Made by a program: the position numbers and the translations under genes. From assembly GCA_025618425.1 (NCBI GenBank), contig CM046850.1, forward strand, positions 847,819 to 911,818: a stretch of DNA of 64,000 bases, read 5' to 3'. This DNA comes from Heliocidaris tuberculata (Eukaryota; Echinodermata; Echinoidea; Camarodonta; Echinometridae). The notes beneath the pieces are model-generated. The model did no database searches, was not told the DNA's origin, and saw nothing but the letters and a program-made list of their open reading frames with translations. Positions 51,768 to 63,960 of this stretch are shown one piece after another. Positions within the stretch are counted from its first letter, which is position 1; every line of letters begins with the position of its first letter.

Positions 51768-54700
51768 CTAAATAGAATAGTAGGAACAAGGATTAGATGG
51801 GCACAGTTCCTTGTGGACATCATTAGAACAGAATCACTTTGATGGAATGGTAGCCTCCTACATAAGAGTTCTACAGATTCTAGGAAAACTTCTCTCTGGA
51901 CTAACATCCTAAATCAAGAACTGCCTCAGACAAATATCCCCTCCCCCTTCCCCAGTTGGGTAATATTCACAAATGGATAAATATTCTGGTTTATTTTTCC
52001 TCAGGGGTAGTCGTCCAGGGCGTATGGACTGGGGGAAGGGGGGGGGGGGAAGGAGGGGGAAAATTGTGCAAAGGGTAGCTGTCTAGAAGATTGTCTGGAT
52101 ATTGTAATAAAGTTACATTACAGTAAAAAGTCACACCAATTTGCCAAATCATACATCATACTTCATAATAATGCAAAAGGACCAAGACCTAGGCTTGAAT
52201 TTTTTATTATTTTTTTCAGGAACTAGAACAAATCAAGCCAATAAGTAACTGAAATGGAGTTCAAACTAGATCAGACTAGCTTAAACAGGATCAGACTGGT
52301 ACTCACTGGACATATGTCTTAACCTCTGAGATGTAGAGCATGTCTCTGTCAATAACCTTTGGAGGCACTTGATCTGGTCCAACAAGCTGAATGGGGGAAA
52401 AACAAAAGAGATAATTATCTAAAAAATAAAATTTCATTCAATCCCAACCTATAGGCACATAAATTGCAAACGTGGAAACGGCATAAAATTGATGACCAGG
52501 GCATTGTTTCACCAAACCATCATAAATACAAGTTGGCCGACATCTCAGTCATTGAAATGTGCTAATTTTACTACTCGCGTTTCAATGGCGTGTCGGTGAA
52601 CTTGTACATATGACAGTTTTGTGAGACACTGCCCAGAAAAATAATAAAAACTGTACAATACCTTGAGTTTTGTTCCGGCGTTGAATCGACATGTCTGAAG
52701 CTCACAGTTAAAGTTGATAAAAATTTGTTCCTGCATCATACATCTTACACTGATCTGCTGATTGAGTGAGAAGCAGAGAGGTTGGAATGGAGGCGTCTTG
52801 GAAAGCGTGTCTTCATCTTTCCATGACCAACGTTTCTTGATAGCACCTTGCTGATCGGTGAACACACCACCAAACTGATTGATGTTCAATCTGACAGAAA
52901 GAATAGATTATTGATTAGTTCATTAAAACAGACAGAGTAGCAAAGATCATCTTCCCCACCAATCTAAGGAGATGATCTTATATATCATAAAAAAATCAGT
53001 ATTCACTTATTCTACACACAAGCATACTGTTTTTTACTTTGATCTGATAGCTGCATTAATCATGCCATATCACTCAATACTTCCCATCTCTTAAGAATCT
53101 GAATTGTTTGTGGTCTCTAGATTTGTATACGATTCACATACAACTGAAAATAAGGGAATGCTCTGAATATCAGTGAGTAAAGTACAATAGAAATACGATG
53201 AATATATCGTCATGATTATAGATCCATTTTGAATAATCTGCACCGGACCAAAAATACGTGAATGCTTCATAAATGTAATAAGTCAACACAAAATCAAAAT
53301 AATCCTATTCACCTGACATTGCCGTTGCCATGGTAACACGTCCCATTCCCGTTGGGTTCAAAGACAGCTAGAAACTTTGCCTCCCGAGGCTTACCATCAG
53401 CCTGTACATAGTATGTAAACTGATTCTTCTCTACCAAGGTGATTAGAATGGCGAGAGAACCTGATGGATAGCTGAGATACGTAGGGTTAAGGATACATAG
53501 TTATCCCACTTGTATGGCTTGAGGTGGGGGGACTGCATTTTTTTTCTCATTGTACTTTTTTGAATGTACAATGAGATATTAGTTTTATAAAGGCACTCAA
53601 GCGAAAGAAGAAACGTGGCCTTTGCACACAGGTAGCCTTTAATCATACAGCTATATAAATATATATGCTCACTGCATTGGCACTTTTTAACTTTTTACTA
53701 CCTCAATTATAGTCATTCTCATTTGAATCATAATTTTTTTTCAAATGGTAGGGATACATGCAGCTTTTCTCCTATTCAAGTCTTTACAGATACAGTATAA
53801 GATCCCCCATACTGAAACAAATGTGGGTAACAGCACTACGGCCAAGACTGGAATCTAATCAAGGTCAGTTAATTACATTATTCCATAAAATTTAAAAAAT
53901 TATTTCTTATAAACACTATTCAATCATTTATTATGTCCATAGAGGATAATTGTTTGTACTTGTATAAAAACTTGCTTTACAATATTACGACATTAATATA
54001 AATCAACTGAACATAATACATATATACAAAATTATTACATAAAAATAAATAAATTGCAATTTGCACAATGGATAGGTCTACCTGGTTCTGACTGAAAATA
54101 ATTGGGTTCAATGATAAGGTAATGGTTAAGTATTATTAAACAATTTTCCTTCATAGTACTGTATAACATTGTGTTTAAGTGTGGAGTATATTATTTGCTA
54201 ATTAATTTCATTTCATTTCTTCATTCCTTCTTCTTTTCTTCTTCTTCTATATCTTCTATATTCTTCTCTTACCCTCTTATTCTTCTCTTATCATTTCTTT
54301 TCTTCTTCTATCTATTTTACTTTGATGTCTTATTTCACTTTCCTTTCATGTCTTTTTCCTTTATTCATAAATGTTGATAGGAATTAAGCTTTTCTTTTCC
54401 AGTGTTATAACAGTATCAGGGTTACAAAAGCATATAAGTACATGTACTTCATAATTTTCTTATTATTTTTGAAGGTTCTATTCTAATTACACTGTTTCAT
54501 ATCGTGATCTAAACTTAGTTTCTTTTATTCCACCTATATATACCTATATATCTATATATCTATATAACCTCTCTACTAGGTTTCATTAACAACTCTGATG
54601 GAGAATGGGATGAACGAATTGATACTATTATGAAGCACTGGAGGATTAAGTGTACCAAGTAAGGGTTTAATGTAGATCAAGGCCCCCAAGTAATAAAGAA

Positions 54701-57700
54701 TTTGTAAATTTTGTCTATGAATAAATGAATGAATCAATCAATCAATCATAACACATGAATGAATCAAAACACATGCATGAATAAAAACATATACAACATC
54801 TAATCCAAGAAGTAGTTTAAGGATACAACACTGCTCCAGTGCCATCTTCAAACATAACCATGAATAGCTCTCCACTGCGGTAATGTTTCTTTACAATAGG
54901 TGTTTCCTTACGACCCTTCTTCTGTTAGGTGAGGAAGAAGAAAAAATTGGGATTAATTTTGCTGCTGTTTCCTTCTTACAGTGTACAATGAATATCAGAG
55001 GCCTTTAACAGGAGGGTACTTACATATCCTATAAATGTTGGTGTGGCCTTCAAAATTCAATGTTTTAATGAGCTGCAAAAAAGTTGCAGAATACAAGAAA
55101 ACAATGGTTTCATCCATTAAAGTGGAAGATGTCCTGATGAAAGAATTATATTCTTGACATAGTATTTATACAGATCAAACATAAAGATTCATCAATTGGA
55201 AAAGATATAACATGGGTCAACTTAGAAAGAATGCAACATTCTTACTTCCATATCATATCTCATAAAAGGCAGCATATTTACTAGGAGACATACATGCATG
55301 TACATGTATATCCAGACTGTGGTGTGCATTTAAAGATTCCAATATTACTCATTTTTTGTCAAAATGTATCAAAGATTCCTTCTCAAAATCTGGAAAAATA
55401 TTCAAAGATGCCCAAGCAAGGTTTGTGAGTAAAATAAATAATACAGGAATCACACTTCCATCCCAATGGCGATGTAGATGCAGATAAGCTAAACACACTA
55501 CAAACTAATTCATTGTATGGTTATAAAAATCATGCATATCAAAACTATTGTTCTCCATCCCACCTTTGTCTTGAATATGACAGGTAGATGAGGCTTGGTA
55601 GGCTCTGGTATATAGACAGGTTTCCTATCATCTACCTCCTCCGGTGTAGGAGGGCGCATCGTCCACCCCTCATCTAGACACTTCTGAGATGAGAGGGAGT
55701 AGTTGATCGTCTTCATCTGACGTGCAACTTTGGTTTTCATGGGAGGAAAAGTATGGACAGCATGTTAGTTTAATACAACTTTCATGGTAGATTATCCTTC
55801 AACCATCATCCCCATATGATTGATTTTGACAGGAGTTGACAAACCGATGAATGAACGAATGAACAGAACTTTCTAGTATGGGCTTCTTTTCATATTTTTT
55901 TGCTCTTCAGCTTACAATCATGTGGAACTGCAACCCATTTTGTTTCCATAGATTTGGATATTTGATGTAAATTATAAAGAATTCCCTCTTTTCTGAAAAA
56001 CATTTTGAAAGAACCACAAGCCCCTATCTCCTCACAACCAAGATCAAGGAAAGTGCAAGTGAAGGAAAAGATACTCCCAAATTCATTTCAATTGCCATGC
56101 ATGGTTTTATCCCAGAAAAAAATGATAATATTCAAAAGATGGGCGGGTAGGATATTCTTGTTTTTCAAATTTATTTGTGCAAGTGATCGCAAATTTGTCA
56201 AACTCAGAATTAGTTTTAAGTGTAGGACAAAACATGGTGGGGAGACTCATATATGCAAACACATTTAAAGCAGGATTTGAAAAATGAGATACTTGCAGTT
56301 CACAAAATATAAATACACGCTTAAGCAGAACAAGACAATCAAAAGTACATGTAGAAGGGCAAAATAATGCACATTATAGTAGAAATAGATGAAAGATTAC
56401 ATTTTGCTCGCAGGTGGACAACTTGCCTACTTGATAAATGCCAAAAGAATTCAACAAGAAAAAAAAGTACACAGAAGAGAAATACAAAGCAAAATATAAT
56501 TTCATGGGAGAGAGAGAGAGAGAGACCGATAGAGAGAAAGAGACAGAGAGGGAGACAGAGGCAGAGACAGAGAGACTGAGAGATCAACACAGTTTCATTT
56601 AAAAGTTGACAAAGTTCTGAGTCAAGATACTATATCTCATGAAGTCATTTCGGAACTTAATTGGTTCAAACTCCTTGTCAAGAAAGCATTACATTATTTT
56701 TTTGAAAATCATAGCAAAGAACATGAGGCGTAAACTCTCAGTATACAGGACAATCTTTAAAAATTGATGCATCCAACTATAAAGGAAACATCCTTCCGAG
56801 GTTTATCAAATGAAGGCACTATTAGAAGCAGCAGACTTACGATAGCCTTCCATTCCTTTTAGCTTGTAAGGTTCAAATGGTGAAACAGCACGATCACTCG
56901 GAGAAGGAGCACAAGTAGTAGACTTACGATACCCTTTCAAACCCTTTAACTTGTCAAGTTCAGACCGTAAAACAGCTTGATCACTCGGCTTAGGAGCAGG
57001 TGCAATAGGCGGCAGAACTTCACCATCAGAATCAGGAAAGAGTTTTACAATAGAAACAGAGAACCATACCTACTACCCAGGTCTCTGCTCCGATGTTGAT
57101 ACACTTAGAAATGGATTCAGCATGCATACTATGCATTCAATATTTTTCAGAGTATGAAGAGAGTGGTGAAAGTGGGTTATTACTTTGGCAGCAGCCAAAT
57201 TTTTTTTCTTCAAAAGTTAAAGTGTACCAATCACCAGAAAAAATCATTTGTGTACAGCTAGAAAGTATAAAATCAACCTCAAAGAACTTTATCTGGTATT
57301 CTATGGGTCAACAGTGAAGGAGTATGGAGGAAATAATGGATATAATGAAAATGCTCGCTAGGAACCGAACTCCAAATTTGGTTTTGCTTAAGCCCTTATC
57401 TTGGCGAGTATGTACAGGTGCGCAGATTACGCTTATAGAGAGTGTCATTAAAATATTGCAATATCTCTTTATAGAATTATCATTTGAAGCCCATATTTTT
57501 ATATATAGTATAGCGACATGGATCCTCTAACATACAGAGCAAAATATTTTTGGGGTCATTGGTACCTTTAAAAAAAAAATCAATTATTGATTCCTGTACC
57601 TTCATTTTTCTGGTTGGTGTACAATGGTGCAGTTTAGTGAAAACTAAACAGAAAAAAAAATTTCCATGTATTTTTAACAAATTGGAGTAAAAATATGTGG

Positions 57701-58759
57701 TAATTTACAAAAATACCCAGAGTTATCTTGAGCCTAACTTTCCTACTGAAGTTGTTTTTAATATGCCCCATGTAAACTTAGTGAAATTAACAGGCAGGAA
57801 TCCATTTCAAACTGAATCAGCACTCCACTCACAAGACAGTAACGAAAATGATTTCACCAAGGAATCAATCAATCAGAAATATAAAAGCTGAATCAAACAT
57901 CTTGTGACAAAAAATACCAACCAAGAACATTGAAATCAATGTGCTACTGACAATTTCAAAAGCAACTTCATAAAAATAATTTCTGATAACGAAACTCTAT
58001 ACAACATAAGTGAACTCAACAGAGTGAAGAATTAAACCAAGAACTGCAAAACAGGGATGCCAAACTTCTTCAACAGAAAGCTGTACAATAACAACAAATA
58101 TATGAAGACAATAAGAAAATCTCCATCAAACCAGGCAGTACTTCAAATATGCCTTCAAGCAAAACATCGTCTACTGAGAGCAAGAAAGACATTATTAACT
58201 CAGTATGAAAAATCATGCGTTAGCATCCTTCTGACTCTCAGCACACGACACGTTCAACCTCAAACACATTTGAAAGATCAACAAGACAACCTCCAATTGT
58301 AATAAAGAACTCAAGAGTTGATCTCAAAATAAATAAATCATTCTTATGAAAGACTCTTCAATTCAGCAAAACAACACATCTTTGAACTCACCGTCTGTAT
58401 TTTGAACAGTAAAGTGATGGGAAATGTAAAAAAAAGTAAACAGAACCAACTGCTGTTAATACAATGAAAATTATATTCATATAAAACACAAAAATGGTTA
58501 ACCAGGAATGATGGGAAAAAGCCTTGAAAATCAAAATACTTAATGCTGCAATAGAAAAGTCAAAATGAGGCATTCAAGAGAAATAAAAAGCTAACTGTAT
58601 CCTGAAAAACGCAGGCAATCTAAAGTCCATATTGCAATTCTAAGCATGTTCAGCATAACATAAGTACTTCGCTTACTCAAACAGAACAGACAAATAAAGG
58701 AAATTACAACAAAACAGACAAAAAAAATAAGTAAGCACTGATATAAGAGAGCAGGAGAG

Positions 58760-58790
<31 letters not shown>

Positions 58791-61700
58791 GGAGGGGGTG
58801 GGGAGGGAGAGGGAGCAAAAGAAGAGGGGACACGGAACATCATGTACAATAACACATTATCTCAGAATTGGGTGACATAAACTGTAACAAAACACTATAA
58901 CAAAGTCTTGAACAAAACAATGGAAAAATTGTGGATAAAGCTTTGGAAATGAGTAACACTATACAGCAACAGCTAAACGATACATTTAACACTCACAATG
59001 CCAATTTCATTAAAATTTCATAAATAAAATTAATGCAAGGTATGCTTTTAAAAGATTAATTTGAATCAAACAGGGAAAGGTTCAAACAGTTTACAAAGCG
59101 TGTGGTATATTATGCTCACAACTGGGGCACGAAATTGTTAGATGCTAGTATAAACTGAATACTGTATAAGTGGTTATTTTCGCGGTGGTTTTATTTTCGC
59201 GATTTTCGCGAGTCGGTCCTCGCGAAAATTTCCACTTCAATATATGGCTGTTTATAGTAACAAAAACATCACAAAAATCGCGAAATTAAACCCTCGCGAA
59301 TTTCCCTACCTAGTCCAAAATCGCGAAAATATCTGTACGCGAAAAAAACAGCTTATACAGTAATTGTTCCATTTAAAAAAAAGAGCAACAATTTTAATTT
59401 CAGTCATTTTATATCTAATATAATGAAACATCAACAATTAATAAACAAATATCACAAGTTGGAAAGAGGTAGGGTTGGGGGGGGGGCGGCGTTATTTGCA
59501 ATGGGTATGCATGTGATGTGAATATAATAAGTGCATTTTAACTTTCTGATGATAAAATAAATGTTGATTACAGAATCCTTCTTTTTGAAACTTAGCAATA
59601 TAAATTCTAAATCATGTGATGTGTCTTAAAATGGTCACTTATGATGAAAATGTGGTAAATCAATTATTTAATAAGCATTTCTCTTTTGCCGGGTTAAATC
59701 TTAACTGAACATCAGCGATAGGGTGCGCTTGTAATTAATTAACTTGAATTTCATCCATGTATATGTTAGAAACCCTACAACACATGGTATATGAAAATGC
59801 AAAGCAGGATGTAAGTGCATATGCAATAAAATTAATAAAATGTGCTGTGCGCTTCACAATGACATAGAAACAAGGTGTTCTTTTAATCAACCGACCTCCG
59901 TCCATGATTTCTATCCGATGAGCTACAGAGAAAAGATTAGAAACATATAAAAAGGAAAGAAAAGAATACAATTATGACTACAGATTATCAACATACATGA
60001 TTCATACACCCATAGAGATACAGGCAGGAACGTTCCCAAATGAATGCACTGCATAATTGTTGCACATTTCACTCAGAGGATTGCACAGGCTGAACGTACC
60101 CCCTTAAATCTAATGATCATCGCGTTACTTACTTTAGCTTTTAGTTGACAAAAGCAAGATTTTAGACCTTTCACAATTGTGAAAGGTCTGAAAAACCTGA
60201 CTGCTTTTCTCGCTGTCTACTCTATTTTGTAATTTTATATTTTGTACTGATTTGTATTTGTATGTAATTTTAAACTATTGATGGAAATAAATAAAAATGA
60301 TATACAGTCAAAATTTCAATTTTACTGCAAAGTGTAGTAGTTAATTTCCTGTGGTATAAAAAAGTGCCATATCATTTAATCGCCACGTAAATAAGTTTTT
60401 CTCACAACTGTAAATTGTGTCGAATTCCCAAGCAGTATGAACAAGATCACACTGGCCCAAATTCATGAAAGAGATTTGTCTTTACCATGGTCTTTACCAT
60501 GGTCTAAACCATGGTTTAAACTTCCCCTGTGGACTAAAATAAGCGTAAATAAGCGTATTTAAGCATATTACTCCATTGGACACGAGGACCACACTTATGG
60601 AGGTTTACAGGGTACCAATCACCAAAAATAATTTTGCTCTGTATGTTAGAGGTTGCATGTCGTTACACTATATTCAAAATATGGGCTTCAAATATTAATT
60701 CTATAAAGAGATATTGCAATTTTAATTACACTCTCTATAAGTGTAAAAGCGACTCGTGGGTAGACTACTCGACGCACCCGTACGCGCTCGCCAAGATAAG
60801 GGCTCGCGTGGAACTAAACTCTGAGTTCGGTTCCGCGTGAGCATTTTCACGTTATCCTTTATTTCCTTCATACTCATTAACTGTTGACCTATAGAATACC
60901 AGACAAAGTTCTTTGAGGATGATTTTATACTTTCTAGCTGGACACAACTTATTTTTTTTCAGGTGATTGGTACACTTTAAACCATGGGTTAGAATAAACC
61001 TCTTTTGTGAATTCGGTCCACTGTACTTCTTTGTTACTGAGACACTTGTTTTCACTGTACATGACCTGTATCAGAGTCCTTCTGTGCATCACACCTAAAA
61101 TCTGTTGCGCAACAAATAGCTTCAACAATAGGAACGTCACTGCCAAAACCCCATCACCAACAATATCATTCTCTCACAGTGAGCATGGAACTTGACAACT
61201 GTGAAAGATCTAGAAAACCTGACCACTGTTATCTTATAAACAAAAATAACTGCAACACATAAAACCAAATCTCCTTATCTGAGGTCACTGGTTTTTAAAA
61301 CCTTACATGTATTTCAGGTTTCATGCACACCACTACCTAAGCATTCATCTCCTGAGGGACTTGTCTTGTACACAACATTTCTAGAATTTTTTGCCATGAA
61401 CTGTTGGTATATTGCCTGATATAATTGATATTTTGTTGACTGTCTTCAAGATCAAGTCAAGTCCTCAGATGATCAATGCCCTTATTTACTTACCTTAGTA
61501 CTAGAGGGTGGCAAAATGAGTGATATTACCTTTAAAAGAAAACTTTCTTTTGGTTTTCCCTTCTTATCTGCATCACCATATTTTGACTGACAAAAATCAG
61601 ATCTCACAACACTGTCAGAACACTTAGTTTCAAACTCCAGTTTTTCCATTTCATAACTGATCAAAGTCTTGTAAACTTTGGGAATATCAAACAACACTTT

Positions 61701-63641
61701 AATTGTTCAATTTTTTCCCCTTTATATTTAGAGAAACTAAACTGAATTTGACAAGTTTTTGTTTGATTTGTTTGAAAGCCACATAGAGAGAAAAAAAAAA
61801 ACCTGAAGGAAATTGAAGAGCTTCCCTGCAGTATTTGATTTAACTTTGCATTTCATGTAAAGACAATTAACCACAACCAAACTTTAAAAAGTCATGTTGC
61901 CACCTTTTAGTTCAAAACCTGTATGAGGGTTGAAAGCATTGTGGTATACTACGTTTATCCCTTTTATAGAAACACCTACCTTGTACTGTGAGTGGTAAGC
62001 AATGAATGGTTGAGATATCAAATGTTGCAGCAACACCATGTTGTACAGGATGAAGTTTTCATTATTTGTGGTGAGAAATAATTGTGCGTAAATATTGCAA
62101 AAGAGGAAAGCAAACATCAATTTCAATAATGTTTTGGAAATTGAAAGTAAATTCACTGACATATTATTGAAATCATTGGAAAAATACATTGATGCCTGAT
62201 TACTTCAATAAAGTGTGTCACAGACACATTATGCAATATATCAGAAAATAAACCTTTACAAAAGAATAAAGTTTGTAAATAATCACTCCTATTTTCCCTT
62301 ATGCTTTTGTAAAATACATAACGATATAGTAATTATCAAAAGCAAATCCCTCTTTCAAGATACTATGCAATAATAGATTATTATCTTATCACACGATCAA
62401 AGATATACTCTAATTACATGTAGGTAGACACTGCCGATAATGCAAATAATTTGTATAATCTTTTTAAAGGAGAAAGACCAAGAAATTTAGATTTATCTTT
62501 ATTTATTAATCTAATGTATACTTATTTAAAATGATTCATGTATGCCATGCATTTAAAAGCCAAGAACATCAGCAATTAAAGCACTTGGAAGCATGCAACA
62601 ACGTACATGACCATGAATGTGCATTAGGCCTTCGTCACATCTAAATCTATGAAGATGACATTTTACTTACAGGCAAAAAAGTTAGCTTGATTGGTCCCTG
62701 CTGCTCTCTGTCTAGCCATCTCCCTATCTCTCATCCTCTGTGCTGCCCTCTCTTTGGCCGCCCTCCTGGCCTGTTTGCTACCGTAGGGAGCGTGTGGAGC
62801 GATGTCTATAGTCTCTTCAGACGGGTAATGAGAGAGGGCGGTGTTCTCCATAGTGTACTCCACGAGGTCCTGGTACTCTTTGCAGCAGAAGAGCTGGTAA
62901 CCATGGTAACAAAATGATGACAATGAAAATGAAATGTTAATAATACAATAATGATACTTATGACAAATAACACTGATGATAACATTAAGTAGTGTGTACA
63001 TTGCCAATGCCTCTATGAACCCTCCATAAATCAACTTTTAGCTCTCAAACATCACCTTCACTGAGCACCTAACCTTGTAAGGTCTATCAATGTTAGAATA
63101 CTTTGCATAAAGGTTGTGGCTTGTTTCAACCACAGTTCTTTGTAACTGGTTTGAAAATCACTTAAAGGCTCAAACACTTAAAGGCTCAATTGTAGGCTAA
63201 ACTTATTGGGATATCAACATTTGCACTATAACACTGAACAGAAAATCCCTCAGGGCAACCATGTACTATTTGAATTTGGCAAAGAATTTTTTTTCAGTTC
63301 CAAGGATCTGATAATGTAATTCTCTAAAATACTATCTACGACTAAAGAACATATACATGTATTCCATTCCAAACTGAATTTTTTTTCCCGTAACATTTTA
63401 AAATGCAGATCTTTGCATTTTACCTCAGATTGTGACATTGATTTCAGCATCTCATGTGTTGGGAATGTCTTGGCTTCTTTCCCACAGTACTCGCACACCT
63501 CGGCGACCTCACCCACGGTCGACAAAGGGGGCGTTGTCCTACCCCCAAGATCATCACCTAGGTTTTTACTCCGACTAGCCTTCACATCATGGAGGTCATC
63601 ATAGTACTCATATTCATATTCTTCTTGATATTTCTTTCGAC
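51593..63641 (-). CDS. ERICH6/FAM194-family protein, 3' part of gene
   Basis: Exons in transcript order: 63641-63424, 62893-62671, 57017-56841, 55727-55564, 54921-54827, 53471-53313, 52890-52662, 52386-52307, 51767-51593 (TAG stop). Junction phases agree throughout. The first exon begins mid-codon, so the 5' end lies beyond 64000. The N-terminal part has possible zinc ligands (CEYCGKEAKTF, then FCCKEY) and a basic, Ala/Arg-rich helix (KQARRAAKERAAQRMRDREM). The FAM194 domain spans the exons from 54921 to 52307 (RSGELFMVMFEDGTGAVF, YPSGSLAILI, EPNGNGTCYHGNGNVR, KRWSWKD, FQPLCFSLNQQISVR, AGTKLKLVGPDQVPP), with MORN-like YxxG repeats. The tail is basic. The molecular role of the family is unknown to me. 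The gene converges on COG3. The acceptors at 55727 and 57017 are chosen by phase and could shift; an extra exon near 61.5 kb is possible. Confidence 0.87.
52307..52386 (-). CDS. ERICH6-family exon, end of FAM194 domain
   Basis: Eighty bases between CATTCAG and GTGAGT, starting in phase 0 with LVGPDQVPPK directly after GTKLK of the previous exon. Confidence 0.85.
52496..52637. mobile_element. Palindromic MITE beside ERICH6 exon
   Basis: Left end CAGGGCATTGTTTCACCAAA. Right end, on the minus strand, CTGGGCAGTGTCTCACAAAA. Arms also share ACAAGTT(G/C) and CCGACA. It ends only 25 bp from the exon at 52662-52890, in the intron just downstream of its donor. Confidence 0.85.
52662..52890 (-). CDS. 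ERICH6-family exon, core of FAM194 domain
   Basis: Starts after TTTCTGTCAG, its first base completing Arg of GNVR. It encodes LNINQFGGVFTDQQG, KRWSWKD, FQPLCFSLNQQISVR and NAGTKLK, the most conserved block of the family, and ends before GTATTG. Confidence 0.92.
53313..53471 (-). CDS. ERICH6-family exon, MORN-like start of FAM194 domain
   Basis: Between TATCTCAG and GTGAAT. Encodes YPSGSLAILITLVEK, an AKFLAVFEPNGNG segment and TCYHGNGNVR, two YxxG/YHxNGN motifs. Confidence 0.92.
54571..54735 (+). mobile_element. Possible retroelement 3' remnant
   Basis: A short plus-strand frame (NSDGEWDERIDTIMKHW, stop at 54660) is followed by an AT-rich tail ending in aatgaatcaatcaatcaatc. A short C-terminal frame plus simple-repeat tail looks like a truncated retroelement end; I cannot name the family. 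Confidence 0.35.
54827..54921 (-). CDS. ERICH6-family exon leading into FAM194 domain
   Basis: Ninety-five bases after ACCTAACAG, starting KKGRKETP and including HYRSGELFMVMFEDGTGAV. The donor GTATCC leaves two bases (TT) that with the next exon give Phe, so the join reads GAVFYPSG. Confidence 0.88.
55564..55727 (-). CDS. ERICH6-family exon
   Basis: Encodes LSSQKCLDEGWTMRPPTPE, then PVYIPEPTKPHLPVIFKTK, ending at GTGGGA in phase 0. The start at 55727 (AACCAAAG acceptor) keeps phase with the exon at 56841; an alternative acceptor CACGTCAG would start it at 55716. Confidence 0.75.
56841..57017 (-). CDS. ERICH6-family exon with in-frame 87-bp duplication
   Basis: Encodes two similar units, PSDQAVLRSELDKLKGLKGY and PSDRAVSPFEPYKLKGMEGY, 29 residues apart. 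Each unit is followed by the same donor-like TATC-GTAAGT (at 56928/56927 and 56841/56840). Use of the first donor would drop exactly one unit without changing frame. The start at 57017 is set by phase; 57069 is an alternative if an upstream exon ends in phase 0. Confidence 0.65.
57218..57571 (+). mobile_element. GTACCAATCACC element, copy 1
   Basis: Ends TTAAAGTGTACCAATCACC and, on the minus strand, TAAAGGTACCAATGACC. It is about 350 bp, with internal blocks gaactttatctggtattcta and gcccttatcttggcgag shared in inverted orientation with 60611-60980. It lies in the ERICH6-family intron. Confidence 0.85.
58755..58831. repeat. GA microsatellite
   Basis: Purine-only GA/GAAA/GGGA repeat in the ERICH6-family intron. 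Similar GA repeats are at 56505-56580 and 63926-64000 (running off the window). Confidence 0.95.
59160..59362. mobile_element. CpG-rich TACTGTATAAG palindromic MITE
   Basis: Ends TACTGTATAAGTGG and, on the minus strand, TACTGTATAAGCTG, both soon followed by TTTTCGCG. The interior repeats TTCGCG and CGCGAA words about ten times, unlike the AT-rich, CpG-poor surroundings. Confidence 0.88.
60453..61020. mobile_element. Outer MITE of a nested pair
   Basis: Ends TGGCCCAAATTCATGAAAGA and, on the minus strand, TGGACCGAATTCACAAAAGA, with ACCATGGTTTAAA-type sequence inside both. The copy of the GTACCAATCACC element at 60611-60980 lies inside it, so the outer element is older. Confidence 0.75.
60611..60980 (-). 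mobile_element. GTACCAATCACC element, copy 2 (nested)
   Basis: Inverted relative of 57218-57571 at about 3 kb distance, sharing its ends and the blocks ctctgtatgttagag, gggcttcaaat, gagatattgcaat, ccaagataagggc and gaataccagacaaagttctt. Confidence 0.85.
61530..61675 (-). CDS. Candidate extra exon of the ERICH6-family gene
   Basis: An open minus-strand stretch of protein-like composition (YEMEKLEFETKCSDSV, then KGKPKESFLLK) ends at an AAAG-GTAATA donor in phase 0. An acceptor at TTCCCAAAG (start 61675), or one 24 bases upstream, would keep phase with the exon ending at 62671. If real, the next exon would have to start in phase 0 (57069). No homology is recognised. Confidence 0.4.
62671..62893 (-). 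CDS. ERICH6-family exon with FCCKEY and basic helix
   Basis: Between TTACCAG and GTAAGT. Starts in phase 0 (LFCCKEYQDLVEYTM) and encodes an Ala/Arg-rich predicted helix (ARRAAKERAAQRMRDREMAR). Ends with one overhanging base. Confidence 0.85.
63424..63641 (-). CDS. ERICH6-family exon with CxxC motif (5'-most in window)
   Basis: Begins after CTACCCAG with two bases of a split codon, so at least one coding exon lies further upstream. Encodes an acidic/Tyr-rich segment (EEYEYEYYDDLHD), then EVCEYCGKEAKTFPTHEML, a C-x2-C pair that may bind zinc together with the FCC of the next exon. Confidence 0.85.
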
Positions 63642-63923
63642 CTGGGTAGGTAGGAATTAGAAAGTGGTAATAATACCCAGCACTTACAGTACGCAGTCGA
63701 TCCAGTTCACTATTCTAAGGTGAAGTGGCATACTGAAAGGAATGATATAAATCCAGGAATGACTGAGAAAACATCAAAATACATCAAAGAAATATTTTAG
63801 AGAAGAAAATTTAAAAAAAAAACTTGTAATATGATGAGATCAGATATGATTTTAGTAGAGAGAGTACAAAACACTGAAGCAGGGAGAAAATGGGAACAAC
63901 TTGTAGACAAGAAAGAGGGAGAC

Positions 63924-63960
<37 letters not shown>

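Noticed and set aside
57018..62670. SPAG17 as identity for the minus-strand gene
   Set aside because: Considered from the Pro/Glu-rich exon, but the YPSG...GNGNVR and FQPLCFSLNQ blocks fit the FAM194 domain of ERICH6 and not SPAG17.
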